Assembly: GCF_012910955.1 (NCBI RefSeq)
Contig: NZ_WTVQ01000001.1
Span: 62,001-126,000 of the forward strand
Length of the DNA stretch: 64,000 nt
Direction of reading: 5' to 3'
Origin: Aromatoleum diolicum
GTDB taxonomy: Bacteria; Pseudomonadota; Gammaproteobacteria; Burkholderiales; Rhodocyclaceae
In this document: positions 51,182-61,700 of the stretch, piece after piece
How the letters are laid out: each line of letters begins with the position of its first letter
Numbering within the stretch: position 1 is the stretch's first letter
Made by a program: the position numbers and the translations under genes
The notes under the pieces: model-generated
Told to the model about the DNA's origin: nothing
Seen by the model: the letters and a program-made list of their open reading frames with translations, nothing else
Database searches by the model: none

Positions 51182-53781
51182 GCGCGCAGCCTTATCAATC
51201 CGGCCCCGCCACTGTGCAAGCGCCCCCGGCACGGCGGCGCTTCCGCCAGTCCCTGCTGGTTCGGCTGTCGATCATGTTTGCGCTCGGCGGCCTGCTTGTC
51301 GCCGTGATCCTGCTGTTCGGCAATCGCGTGCTCGACGACGCCAAGCAGCGCCTGGAAAACGCCGTCATCCGCCAGGTGCAGCCGCTTGCCGCCACTCACC
51401 GGCTGCAAATGCGCAGCAACGATTTGCGCACGCTCGAACTCGAACTGCCGATGGTACGGGACTTCTTCGCCCTGCCCCAGTACGTCGGGCGCATTCAGTC
51501 GGAAATCGACGCGATGAGCGCCGAACTGACGCCTTTCACCGCTGTGCTGGCACAGGGACGACCGGATGACGCGCGCCGCCTGGAGGAGCACTGGCAGCGC
51601 TATCGCGGCGATCTCGAGGAGATCATCCGGCACGCCGGCGCAATGGACCTGGCTGCAGCCGAAAACGTCACCAGCACCCGCTCGCGCAGCGCACATGCGG
51701 CGATCTCGTCCATCCTGCGCGACCTGGTCAGTGCCACCGAGCTTGCATCAACCGAGGCCTATCGTCAGGCGCAACAGGAACAACAGCGCCAGCAACGCTT
51801 CTTCCTCGCATTGTCCTTCGGCGGGTTCGTATTTCTCGCCGTCGGACTGCTCATTTTCGCGCGTTCCTTGTCGCGCCGCATCCGTACCCTGCGCGATGCC
51901 GCCACCGGCCTTGCGGCCGGCGAGGATCGCGAACCGATCGCCATTTCCGGCGACGATGAAATAGCCGATCTGGGGATGGCGTTCAACGCCATGCAGGACA
52001 GGGTGGTGTCGCGCGAGCGCAGCCTGCGTGCCGCGCGGGAAGAGCTCGAGGAGCGCGTTACGCGGCGCACCCATGCGCTGGCTGCAGCGAACGCACGGCT
52101 ATGGATGCTGTCGCAGGCGGTCGAACAGAACCCCATTGGCGTGCTGATTGCCAATATCGACCGGCGCGTCGAATATGCCAATCCGGCATATGTGCGCGTC
52201 ACCGGCCGTCCGGCCGATACGCAGCTAACCGGCTCGCTGCCCGATGCCGCGGACCTGGAGCGCAGCCGCGAGATCGACGCGGCCTTCCGCATGGCATTGC
52301 TGGCCGGGCAGGACTGGGAAGGCGAACGCCGCAGCCGCCGCCCGGACAATAGCGAATACTGGGAACACCTGCGGTTGGTCACGGTACGCAATGAACAGGG
52401 CCGCCCCGCACACCTGCTGCTGATGCGCGAGGACATCTCTCAGCGCCGCATGCAGGAAGAGAAGGTTGCATACCAGGCCTATTACGACAGCCTGACCGCG
52501 CTGCCCAACCGCACCCTTGCGCTCGACCGGCTGCAGCAGGCCACCAGTCACGCTGGTCGTGAGGGCAGCAAATGCGCGGTGATGTTCATCGATCTGGACA
52601 ATTTCAAACAGATCAACGACACCCTGGGACATGTCGCAGGCGACGAATTGCTGTGCCAGGCAGCGGAGCGCCTGCGCTCGGCGGTGCGTGCGGAGGATAC
52701 GGTGGCACGGCTGGGCGGGGACGAGTTCCTCGTCATCCTGGGAGGGGTGTCACATGCAAGCGACGCAGATGCCGTGGCGAGCAAGATCATCCACGCCTTT
52801 GCACCGCTGTTCCAGATAGACGGCCGCGAGTTCGGCGCCTCGCCGAGCATCGGCGTCTCGCTGTATCCGGACGATGGCGCGGAGCCGGCAGTGCTGCTTC
52901 GCAATGCCGATCTCGCGATGTACGAAGCAAAGGAAGCCGGTCGCAACACGTTCCGCTTCTTCAACCAGAAAATTCACGACGACTCCGTCGCGCGCATGGA
53001 AATGGAACGGCAACTGCGCGGTGCGCTGGAACGCGGCGAATTGGAGGTTCATTTCCAGCCGCTGGTGTCCGCACGCGACGGCCAGTTGGTCGGTGCCGAG
53101 GCCCTGCTGCGCTGGACCCATCCGGTGCTCGGACGCGTCCCGCCCGACCGCTTCATTCCGGTGGCCGAGCAGAGCGACCTGATCGTGAGCATCGGCAGTT
53201 GGGTGCTCGACGAGGCGTGTGCCCAGGCGGCGCGCTGGCGCAAGGCGCGCAACGGGGCGTTCATCATTGCGGTGAACGTGTCGCCGCGCCAGTTCTCCAG
53301 CCCCGGCCTGGTGGACACCATACGTGCCTGCGTGGACAAGTACGCCATCCCGCACGGCCAGCTCGAGATCGAGGTCACCGAGGGCTTGCTGATCCGCAAC
53401 CCGGGCGAAGTGCGCGACGCGATGCTGGCGCTCGAAGCCATCGGCGTCACGGTGGCGCTCGACGATTTCGGTACGGGATACTCGTCGCTCAGCTATCTGC
53501 GCGCGTTCCCCTTCCATACGATCAAGATCGACCGCAGTTTCATCCGTGACCTCTCCGATGACGCCGAAGACTGTGCGCTGGTGGTTGCGGCGATCCGCAT
53601 GGCGCGTGCGCTGGGCCTGAAGGTCGTGGCCGAAGGTGTCGAAACCGAAATGCAATCGCGCTTCCTGACCCGACAGGAGTCCGACGTGCTGCAGGGCTAT
53701 CTGTTCGGGCCGCCGATCGCCGCTAAGGATTTTTTCGTCGACTGGGTGCAGAATCGTCCCGGAGCAGAACTTCCTGCGTGA
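51178..53781 (+). CDS. Membrane GGDEF-EAL c-di-GMP protein with periplasmic sensor, HAMP and PAS
   Basis: This 867-residue protein has a membrane helix (about residues 28-48), a helical periplasmic domain, a second helix (about 205-228), HAMP, a coiled coil, a PAS domain (MLSQAVEQNPIGVLIANIDRRVEYANPAYV region), then GGDEF and EAL domains. GGDEF is intact (513-517, RLGGDEF) with an RAED inhibitory site five residues before. EAL is intact (641-643, GAEALLRW) with NVSPRQF, EVTEGLL, DDFGTGYSSL, IKIDRSFI and AEGVET. It can therefore make and break c-di-GMP in principle. Overlap with the binding-protein gene suggests its periplasmic domain reads that protein. Confidence 0.9.
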   Translation: MSAQPYQSGPATVQAPPARRRFRQSLLVRLSIMFALGGLLVAVILLFGNRVLDDAKQRLENAVIRQVQPLAATHRLQMRSNDLRTLELELPMVRDFFALPQYVGRIQSEIDAMSAELTPFTAVLAQGRPDDARRLEEHWQRYRGDLEEIIRHAGAMDLAAAENVTSTRSRSAHAAISSILRDLVSATELASTEAYRQAQQEQQRQQRFFLALSFGGFVFLAVGLLIFARSLSRRIRTLRDAATGLAAGEDREPIAISGDDEIADLGMAFNAMQDRVVSRERSLRAAREELEERVTRRTHALAAANARLWMLSQAVEQNPIGVLIANIDRRVEYANPAYVRVTGRPADTQLTGSLPDAADLERSREIDAAFRMALLAGQDWEGERRSRRPDNSEYWEHLRLVTVRNEQGRPAHLLLMREDISQRRMQEEKVAYQAYYDSLTALPNRTLALDRLQQATSHAGREGSKCAVMFIDLDNFKQINDTLGHVAGDELLCQAAERLRSAVRAEDTVARLGGDEFLVILGGVSHASDADAVASKIIHAFAPLFQIDGREFGASPSIGVSLYPDDGAEPAVLLRNADLAMYEAKEAGRNTFRFFNQKIHDDSVARMEMERQLRGALERGELEVHFQPLVSARDGQLVGAEALLRWTHPVLGRVPPDRFIPVAEQSDLIVSIGSWVLDEACAQAARWRKARNGAFIIAVNVSPRQFSSPGLVDTIRACVDKYAIPHGQLEIEVTEGLLIRNPGEVRDAMLALEAIGVTVALDDFGTGYSSLSYLRAFPFHTIKIDRSFIRDLSDDAEDCALVVAAIRMARALGLKVVAEGVETEMQSRFLTRQESDVLQGYLFGPPIAAKDFFVDWVQNRPGAELPA

Positions 53782-53787
53782 GCGGAC

Positions 53788-55185
53788 ATGAGCACGGGCC
53801 CGACGGGGATGACAGGTTCATCAGGCACAGGCGCCGCGTCCAGCGGACGTCGTGAGCTGATCGCGGCAACCGACGCATGCATCGGCATGTTCGTCGCGGA
53901 ACTCGATCGCCCGTGGATCGGCACGCCATTCCTGATGCAGGGCTTCGTCATCGAGGACGAAACCACCCTCGACCAGCTGCGCGCAGTGTGCCGCTTCATC
54001 TACATCGACCGCAGCCGCTCGCTCGACGAACACTATGCCCCGCCTGCCGCGGATGACATCGCCTCGCAAGTGGGTCGATCTCGCCGGCCTGCCGGCTTTA
54101 TCCAGCCCCGAGCGGCGGACAGCGTGGGGCAACACGGCTTTCTCGAAACGCTGGCCATGGTGCGCAAAGGTGGGCTCGATGCCGCGGCCGCCCGCCGTCT
54201 GGCGGGGGATGCCGCAGCCGACCGGCCCGAGACGCGATCGGTGGAGCGCGAACTGATTCGTGTCACCCCCACATTCGTACGTACGGAAACGGTGTTCGAG
54301 CAGGTGCTCGCCGACGTGCGCGAAAGCCGCAAACCCGATATCGACGCCGTGGCCGACTGCGTCGACGAGATGATGCAGAGCGTCAGGCGCAATCCGGATG
54401 CGCTGCTGTGGCTCATCCGCCTGAAGCGCTACGACCGCTATAGTTATCAGCATGCCCTCGACGTCACTGTCCATTTGATGGTGTTTGCGCACAGCATGGG
54501 GTTTTCCGAGGATGGTGCGACGGTGCTGGGCGTCGCCGGCATGATGCAGGATGTCGGCAAGCTCAGGCTGCCGGACCGTGTGCTCAAGAAGGCCGGGCGA
54601 CTCAGCCGGCTGGAGATGGAAATCGCCAAGAGCCACGTCCACTTCTCGACCCAGATCATTGCCCAGGAAGCAAATCCGCTGCCGGGCCTGATGGAGATCG
54701 TCAGCCGCCACCACGAGCGCATCGACGGCTCCGGTTATCCCGCAGGCCTGCACGGCGACCAGATCGGCCTGCGCGCCGAAATGGCAGGGATGGTCGATAG
54801 CTTCTGCGCGATGACCAGCAAGCGTGTCTATGACGAAGCACTCAGCACACAGCGCGCGCTGGAGGCCTTGATCAAGCAGCGCGACGTCAAATTCTCGGCG
54901 GCCGTGGTCGATAACTTCATCCAGTGCATCGGGCTCTACCCGGCGGGTACGCTGGTCGAGCTCAATTCGGGCGAAATTGCCGTGGTGATATCGCAGAATC
55001 GCGTGCGCCGGCTGTTGCCGCGCGTGCTGGTGCTGCTCAGTGCGGACAAGACGCCCAACCGGCATCCGCCGACACTGGACCTGCTGTACGCGCCGCTAAC
55101 CCCGGCGGGCAAGCCCTATACTGTCGTGCGTGCACTGCCTGCAGGCGCGTTTGGACTCGACCCGGCGGAGTTCTATCTATCCTGA
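53788..55185 (+). CDS. HD-GYP-domain protein with degenerate HD motif
   Basis: This 465-residue protein has an N-terminal DUF3391-like region and a C-terminal HD-GYP domain, a family that hydrolyses c-di-GMP. The first His (QHALDVTVHL, residue 222), HHERIDGSGYP (GYP 316-318) and surrounding helices are kept. The HD motif itself reads MMQDVGK, with Gln254 in place of the metal-binding His next to Asp255. That residue binds the catalytic metals in active members, so the protein may be a c-di-GMP or partner-protein sensor rather than an enzyme. It starts 7 bases after the GGDEF-EAL gene. Confidence 0.85.
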   Translation: MSTGPTGMTGSSGTGAASSGRRELIAATDACIGMFVAELDRPWIGTPFLMQGFVIEDETTLDQLRAVCRFIYIDRSRSLDEHYAPPAADDIASQVGRSRRPAGFIQPRAADSVGQHGFLETLAMVRKGGLDAAAARRLAGDAAADRPETRSVERELIRVTPTFVRTETVFEQVLADVRESRKPDIDAVADCVDEMMQSVRRNPDALLWLIRLKRYDRYSYQHALDVTVHLMVFAHSMGFSEDGATVLGVAGMMQDVGKLRLPDRVLKKAGRLSRLEMEIAKSHVHFSTQIIAQEANPLPGLMEIVSRHHERIDGSGYPAGLHGDQIGLRAEMAGMVDSFCAMTSKRVYDEALSTQRALEALIKQRDVKFSAAVVDNFIQCIGLYPAGTLVELNSGEIAVVISQNRVRRLLPRVLVLLSADKTPNRHPPTLDLLYAPLTPAGKPYTVVRALPAGAFGLDPAEFYLS

Positions 55186-56927
55186 ACGACGACATACCCC
55201 CCAACAATGCCGCCACGGTGCTGGCGGCGGTCGGCTTTTCCGCTGCCGAAGCGGCCGCGCTACGCGCGTTTTCGCTCGCGGTACCCGCCGAGGTGTTCGA
55301 ATCCTCGTTCGCCGCGCACACCGACCGCCTCGGACCACGGCCCGCTTCGACGACCCAGACCGTTTTCCTCGCCTTGCTGCTAGAACGTCAGCACTGGGGC
55401 ACCGCGGACTGGCTCGAGTCGCTCGCCAACACGTGGCTGGACTGCCAGCATAGTGGCAGCCCGGCAACGCTGCCGGCGACAGCCGGTAGCTGCCTCGTCG
55501 ACGGGGTGCGCGATGCGCTCTACGCCGGAAACGGCAGCCCGGGACGAGCCGAATGCGACATCCTGGCCGCAGCGGCCAAACTCGCCCAAACGATCCAGGC
55601 AATGCTCGCAACGGCCTCGCTCGAACAACTGGACCATCGACTGGCCGCCGGCGATGGCCTCGACCCGGTCACGGGCCTGCCCTCACGGGCGCGCTTTCTG
55701 CAACTGCTGGAGCGCTGCATGAATCAATCGCAGCGCAAATCGCTCGGCCTGCTGCTGCTGCATGTGGACTGGGGACCGAGCGCGCCGCAGCAACTCAGCG
55801 CGCAACGCGACCGCATGCGCCGGACGCTAAGCGAGGCGATGAGCCGCGTGCTGCGCCCCGGCGATCTGCTGTGCGCCACTGCCGACCAGGAATGGGCGCT
55901 GATCATGCCGGAGCTGCGCAGCAGCGGCCAGGTGCAGCTCGCCGCCCGGCGACTGATCGAAATCTGCGAACGTTCGCCCGAGCACAGCTTTCCGCAGCTG
56001 CGCGGCGCGATCCACGCCGGTACCGCCTGTGCGCCCTACGACGGCGACCGGCCGCACACGCTGGAACACGCAGCCAGAGCAGCGCTGCATCGCGCCATGC
56101 GCGCAGACGTTCCCGTCGTGAGCTTCCATGCCGACATGATTGCGGCGATGGAGCACGAACTCGAACTCGAGCGCGAGATCGCGCGCTCGATGGCCCGCCC
56201 GCCATTTCAGGTCTGGCTGCAGCCGCAGATCGATCTGACCAGCGGGCGCTGCGCCGGCGCCGAGGGCTTATTGCGCTGGCAGCGCAGCAACGGCGAATGG
56301 ATTCCCCCGCTGCAGATCGTCGCGATCGCCAGCCGCATCGGCATGATGCCCGGGCTCTCCCGCTGGCTGCTGGCACAGGTCGCGCGCATGATTGCCGAAC
56401 TCGACGCTGCCGGCATCGCCCTGCCCGTGTCGCTCAACCTCGTTGCGCAGGATCTGCACGACGAGGATCTGCCGCAACTGGTTGCGCAAACCCTGGCGAC
56501 CTGGCGCGTCCCGGCAGCGCGCCTGGTGCTGGAAGTGACGGAAGGTGCGCTGATCGGCGATCGCGAGCGTGCCGCACACGTCATCCAGCAGTTGCGCGCG
56601 CAAGGTTGCGGCGTATCGCTCGATGATTTCGGAACGGGGTTTTCCTCGCTCGCCTACATGCGCGACCTGCCGGTCAGTGAACTGAAAATCGACCAGCTGT
56701 TCGTGCGCGACATGCTGCATTCCGTCCACGACCACGCCATTGTGGCGACGGTTCAGGCACTCGCGCGCGGTTTCGGCATGACGGTGGTGGCGGAAGGGGT
56801 CGAAGATCAGGCCACGGCGGACGAATTGCAGCGCATGGGCTGCGATAACGCGCAAGGCTTCCTGTACGCACGGGCGATGCCGCTGGCGGACTTCATCCCC
56901 TGGGTGCGCTTGCGCAATGGATGCTAG
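55182..56927 (+). CDS. Degenerate-GGDEF / EAL-domain protein
   Basis: This roughly 580-residue soluble protein ends in an EAL phosphodiesterase domain: GAEGLLRW (Glu about 361), SLNLVAQDL, LEVTEGAL, DDFGTGFSSLAYMRDLPVSELKIDQLF and VVAEGVED are all present, so c-di-GMP hydrolysis is likely. The preceding GGDEF-like domain has ADQEW (about 234-238) where GGDEF should be, so it cannot make c-di-GMP and may be regulatory. The start is uncertain: the frame passes the upstream gene's stop without an ATG; a CTG at 55182 overlaps that stop with GGAG before it, and a GTG lies at 55218. The last gene of this operon, it faces tamA. Confidence 0.82.
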   Translation: MNDDIPPNNAATVLAAVGFSAAEAAALRAFSLAVPAEVFESSFAAHTDRLGPRPASTTQTVFLALLLERQHWGTADWLESLANTWLDCQHSGSPATLPATAGSCLVDGVRDALYAGNGSPGRAECDILAAAAKLAQTIQAMLATASLEQLDHRLAAGDGLDPVTGLPSRARFLQLLERCMNQSQRKSLGLLLLHVDWGPSAPQQLSAQRDRMRRTLSEAMSRVLRPGDLLCATADQEWALIMPELRSSGQVQLAARRLIEICERSPEHSFPQLRGAIHAGTACAPYDGDRPHTLEHAARAALHRAMRADVPVVSFHADMIAAMEHELELEREIARSMARPPFQVWLQPQIDLTSGRCAGAEGLLRWQRSNGEWIPPLQIVAIASRIGMMPGLSRWLLAQVARMIAELDAAGIALPVSLNLVAQDLHDEDLPQLVAQTLATWRVPAARLVLEVTEGALIGDRERAAHVIQQLRAQGCGVSLDDFGTGFSSLAYMRDLPVSELKIDQLFVRDMLHSVHDHAIVATVQALARGFGMTVVAEGVEDQATADELQRMGCDNAQGFLYARAMPLADFIPWVRLRNGC

Positions 56928-56945
56928 ACGGCCCGCTTTCAGATG

Positions 56946-58715
56946 TCAGAACGCAATCGCGATGCCGAAGTGCAGCCGCAGGCGTCGATCCTCCTGCCCG
57001 TAGGCGAGATCCAGCGCCAGCGGCCCGGCCGGGCTTTTCCAGCGTGCGCCCAGGCCATATCCCTTCTTCATCTCGAACAACTTGCGGTCGTCGCCGGCAT
57101 CCCCCATATCGACGAATGCCGCCGCGCCCCATGCGGGCAGAAACCAGCGCACGTACTCGGCGCTGAGGGTGGCCAGGTAACGCCCCCCCACCGTCGCGTC
57201 CGCCTCGTGCACGCCGAGGCTCTGGTATGCATAACCGCGCACGGTCTGCGTACCGCCGGTGCGAAACAGGAAGTCCTGCGGCACCCCGTCCCGGCTCGAC
57301 GCCAGCGTCGCCCCACCTTCCGCACGCAGGATCAGCACATCGCGCTCGGCCATCGGCCGGTAATGCACGTAACGTCCATACAGGCGCAGGAAATTCTGGT
57401 CCGACAGCAAGGCGCGCGCACCGCCGCCGATTTCGAACTGCAATACGTCGCCGCGGCGGGGGTCGAGCACATCGTCCACCTGCCGCCGCGTCCATGACCA
57501 GTTCGCGGTGAGACTCTTGCGTCGCGTCGCGGTGGCACCGTCCAGGTCGCGGGTTTCCTGCTGCAGGCGCAATGCCAGCCGCGTGTCGATCTTGCCGCGC
57601 GCAGTGGTTCTGGAATTCGCCCGTGCGACCCCCACCGCGTGCGTCGTCAGCGTCAGCCCCTCAATATCGCTGCGCTCGCTGGCGACTCCGACGCTATCGC
57701 GATGACCACTGGGCGCCGGCGGCAGAAACACGTCCGCATAGGCCGTCTGGTGCAACTGCTCCAGGCGCAATCCGCTTGCAAGCTCCCAGCCGCGACCGAG
57801 GAGGTTCACGTCACGCCAGCTGACTTCGCTGCGAAAACCGTTATTGGTCGAATAGCCGACGCCGAACCCGAGTTGGCGTGAGCGCGCCTCGGACACCTGC
57901 ACTCGCACCGGCACCGCCGCCGCCAATGCCGGATCGCGTTCGATATCGACGATCACCGACGCGAACTGCGGCACGTTCTGCAAGGCGTTCTGCAGCGCCA
58001 GCAGACGCTCCTGATCGAAGGGCTCACCGGCACGGAGGGTATTGAAGCGCTCGAGCAGACCGGGGGGAAGATTCTTCAACCCGGACACTTCAAGCGGCCC
58101 GAGGAAAAACCGCGGACCGGAATCCACCGTCACCGACAAGCGCACGGAGGCGGCGTCGGGGTCGACCTCCGCACGACTCTCGGCCAGCCACGCCGCAGCG
58201 TAATCGCGCGACGCCACGCCATCGAGCAGGCGCAACTTGGCCTCGTCCCAGGCCGCCTGACGGAACACCTGCCCCGCCGGCAGCGACCAGGCGGTCTGAA
58301 GGGCCGCGCGCCGCTCGGCCTGCCCTGTGCTGTCGCCGGCAAGCTCTCCTGCGAATCTCAGTTCGACCGCCGACACCTTCGCCGGCGGCCCCGGCACGAC
58401 CGACAAGCGCCACATCACATCCCCGTCGCGCTCCAGCGTGACCTCGGGCGTGAAGTAACCCTCGGTCGCCAGCAGCTCGGCGACCTCGCGGCGGGTGCGG
58501 CGCGCCAGCGCCACGCGGTCGGCGCGCTCCTCGGGCAGCCGCTGGTCGACGCGGTTGAGGATGCGCAGATGGCGCTCCAGCAAGGGCCGCACGCTGTCCG
58601 GTGCGTCGAGTTGCACCTGCAGGCGCTCCTGCGCGGCCACACCACCTGCCAGCAGGCCGATCCACAACGCAACAAACAGACGCTCGCCCAGCGAGCGGAT
58701 GCGATAGGCAGTCAT
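56946..58715 (-). CDS. tamA: TamA-like outer-membrane assembly protein (Omp85 family)
   Basis: TamA is the outer-membrane part of the translocation and assembly module, which works with inner-membrane TamB in envelope lipid or autotransporter traffic. The 589-residue precursor has a signal peptide (ALWIGLLAGGVAAQE), three POTRA domains (about residues 30-270, with ATEGYFTPEV and FFLGPLEVSGLKNLPPGLLERF), and a 16-strand barrel domain with the FRTGGTQTVRGYAYQSLG motif and a C-terminal Phe (GIAIAF). tamB usually follows tamA, but here the next gene is convergent, so tamB must lie elsewhere. Confidence 0.88.
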   Translation of the reverse strand: MTAYRIRSLGERLFVALWIGLLAGGVAAQERLQVQLDAPDSVRPLLERHLRILNRVDQRLPEERADRVALARRTRREVAELLATEGYFTPEVTLERDGDVMWRLSVVPGPPAKVSAVELRFAGELAGDSTGQAERRAALQTAWSLPAGQVFRQAAWDEAKLRLLDGVASRDYAAAWLAESRAEVDPDAASVRLSVTVDSGPRFFLGPLEVSGLKNLPPGLLERFNTLRAGEPFDQERLLALQNALQNVPQFASVIVDIERDPALAAAVPVRVQVSEARSRQLGFGVGYSTNNGFRSEVSWRDVNLLGRGWELASGLRLEQLHQTAYADVFLPPAPSGHRDSVGVASERSDIEGLTLTTHAVGVARANSRTTARGKIDTRLALRLQQETRDLDGATATRRKSLTANWSWTRRQVDDVLDPRRGDVLQFEIGGGARALLSDQNFLRLYGRYVHYRPMAERDVLILRAEGGATLASSRDGVPQDFLFRTGGTQTVRGYAYQSLGVHEADATVGGRYLATLSAEYVRWFLPAWGAAAFVDMGDAGDDRKLFEMKKGYGLGARWKSPAGPLALDLAYGQEDRRLRLHFGIAIAF

Positions 58716-58778
58716 GGCCGGGATTGTACCGGCCGTGACGCGCGCAGTTTCCCCTTAATTACCGCGGAAGCGGCCCGC

Positions 58779-61700
58779 TCAGTTACCCATCGCCATCAGA
58801 CTGGCGTTGCCACCAGCCGCTGCGGTGTTGATGCTCACGGTGCGCTCCACGACCAGCCTGCCCAAGTCGTAATCCGGCTGCGGACGCACCAGCGACACGA
58901 TCGGCCCCTCGCGCAGCGCCAGACGCACACGCCAGGCGTCGGCCTGCTCGTCGCTGCCATCGAACAGCAGCGCACCAAACTCGCCACCATACCAGTCCGC
59001 GTCGACGCCCACCCACGGTGCCACTTCCGCCGGTAAGGCGGCGACCAGCGTACGCGTCAGCGGTTCGTCGCCTACGAGGACACGATTGCCGCTCGCCAAC
59101 GCGGCCAGCAACTGATTAAGGTAACCCGCCATCGATCCGGCCACCGCAGCAAGCGTGCCACGCGGCTTGAAGCTCAGGCTGTTGTCCTCGCCGGTCGGGC
59201 CGGTCAGCGTCAGGCGCAACCCGGCGACACGATGGCCGCGACAAACTTCTGCCCGAGCACGCAACGCAGCCGTGTCGTCACCCTCCACCAACACACGGCC
59301 CGCCTCGTCGAGCCAGCCAGCAAAGCGCTCGAACACCTCGGGCGCGGCCGCCGCCATCTCGAACTCCGCGCCCGGGCTGCGGCGCAGCAGCCGATGCAGA
59401 TACAGCGGACCCCCGGCCTTCGGCCCGGTACCGGAACGCCCTTCGCCGCCGAAGGGCTGCACGCCCACCACCGCGCCGATCATGTTGCGGTTCACGTAGA
59501 TGTTGCCAACGTGGGCGCGGGCAATGATCTCGTTGATGGTTTCGTCGATGCGCGAATGGATGCCGAGCGTCAGGCCGTATCCGGTAGCGTTGATGTCATC
59601 GACGACGCGCAGCAGGTCGCGCGCACTAAAACGCAACACGTGCAGCACCGGACCGAAAACCTCGCGCTCGAGCTGTGCCAGGGCATCGATCTCGATCAGC
59701 GTCGGCGCCACGAAGCTGCCCCTGGCGCATGCCGGCGACAGTTCCAGCCGCGACACGCGGGCGCCTGCCGAACGCATCACCGCAATGTGCCGTTCCAGCG
59801 CGGCCTGCGCTTCGGCGTCGATCACGGGGCCGATGTCGGCCCGCACGTCGGCGGTGTTGCCCAGCGCTAGTTCCTGCGTCGCCCCCTTGATCATCTCGAT
59901 GACATGGTCGGCGATATCCTCCTGCAGGCAGAGCACGCGCAGCGCCGAACAACGCTGACCGGCGGAATCGAAGCTCGACGCGAGCACGTCGGCCACCACC
60001 TGTTCGGGCAGCGCCGTCGAATCGACGATCATCGCGTTCTGGCCGCCGGTTTCGGCGATCAGCGGCACGTCACCACCGCGCTGCGCCAGCGTGCGGTTGA
60101 TGATCGTCGCCACTTCGGTCGAGCCGGTAAACATCACCCCACGTACCCGGGCATCCGCCACCAGCGCGGCACCGACCACTTCGCCGCGTCCCGGCAACAG
60201 CTGCAGCGCCGCAGCGGGCACACCGGCCTCGTGGAACAGGCGCACCGCGCAGGCCGCGATCAGCGGCGTCTGCTCGGCCGGCTTGGCGAGCACCGGGTTG
60301 CCGGCCACCAGCGCCGCCGCCACCTGGCCGGCGAAGATCGCCAGCGGAAAATTCCATGGACTGATGCACACCACCGGCCCCAGCGGGTGATGCAAACCGT
60401 TGTCGAACCCGCGCGCCTGTGCGGCGTAATAGCGGCAGAAATCCACCGCTTCGCGCAGCTCGGCAACCGCGTTCGACCACGATTTGCCGGCTTCGCGCAC
60501 CGCCAGCGCGATCAGCGCCAGCGCATCGCGCTCCAGCAGCTCTGCCGCACGCTCCAAGCACTCGGCGCGCTGCGCCGGCGAACGGTTCGCCCAGTCGTGC
60601 GCCACCGCAGTGGCGGCCACCAGCGCGACCTCGACATCGGCGACCGTCGCCTCCACCACCCCGCCGACGACGTCGTCGAGATCAGCCGGGTTGCGCACCG
60701 GCTGCGGTGTACCCGCGGTCAGCGACGCCCTCGCGAGCAGCGGCCCCGCCTCGTAGCGCAGCGCGCGACTCGTCTGCAGTGCCTCGGCAAAGTGCGCGCG
60801 CACGCTTTCGCTCGACAGGTCGAAGCCCAGCGAATTGCGCCGCGCGGCGCCGTACAGGCCCTGCGGCAGCGGAATGCGTGGATGCGGCGAGCCCGCCAGC
60901 GGTTCGGCCTGCGCGACCGGATCGAGGATCAGCTCTTCGACCGGCACGTTTTCATCGACGATGCGATTGACGAAGCTGGTGTTGGCGCCGTTTTCCAGCA
61001 GACGTCGCACCAGGTACGCCAGCAACGTCTCGTGACTGCCGACCGGCGCGTAGATGCGCACCAGGCGGCGCAGCGCCGGGTCGCCGACGATCTGGTCATA
61101 CAGCGGTTCGCCCATGCCGTGCAGGCACTGGAACTCGTAATCGCCGACACGATAGTCCCCATCCGCCATGTGGATGATGGCGGCCATCGAATGCGCGTTG
61201 TGCGTGGCGAACTGCGGATAGAGCACATCGCGCGCCGCCAGCAGCGTCTTCGCGCAGGCCAGGTAGGACACGTCCGTATAGACCTTGCGCGTATAGACGG
61301 GATAGCCCTCCAGCCCGTCGATCTGCGCCCGCTTGATCTCGGCATCCCAGTACGCCCCCTTCACCAGACGCACCATCATGCGCCGGCCGCTGCGCCGTGC
61401 CAGATCGACGATCCAGTCGATCACCTGCGGTGCGCGCTTCTGGTAGGCCTGCACGACGAAGCCGATGCCGTCCCAGCCCGCCAGATCCTCGTCCAGCGCC
61501 AGCGCCTCGAGCAGGTCGAGCGACAGGTCGACGCGGTCGGCCTCCTCGGCGTCGATGTTGAGCCCGATGCTGTAGCCGCGCGCCAGCTGGCACAAGACCT
61601 TGAGGCGCGGCAGCAACTCGGCCATCACGCGCTCGCCCTGCGCCCAGCCGTATCGAGGATGCAACGCCGAGAGCTTCACCGAGATGCCGTTGCCATCGAC

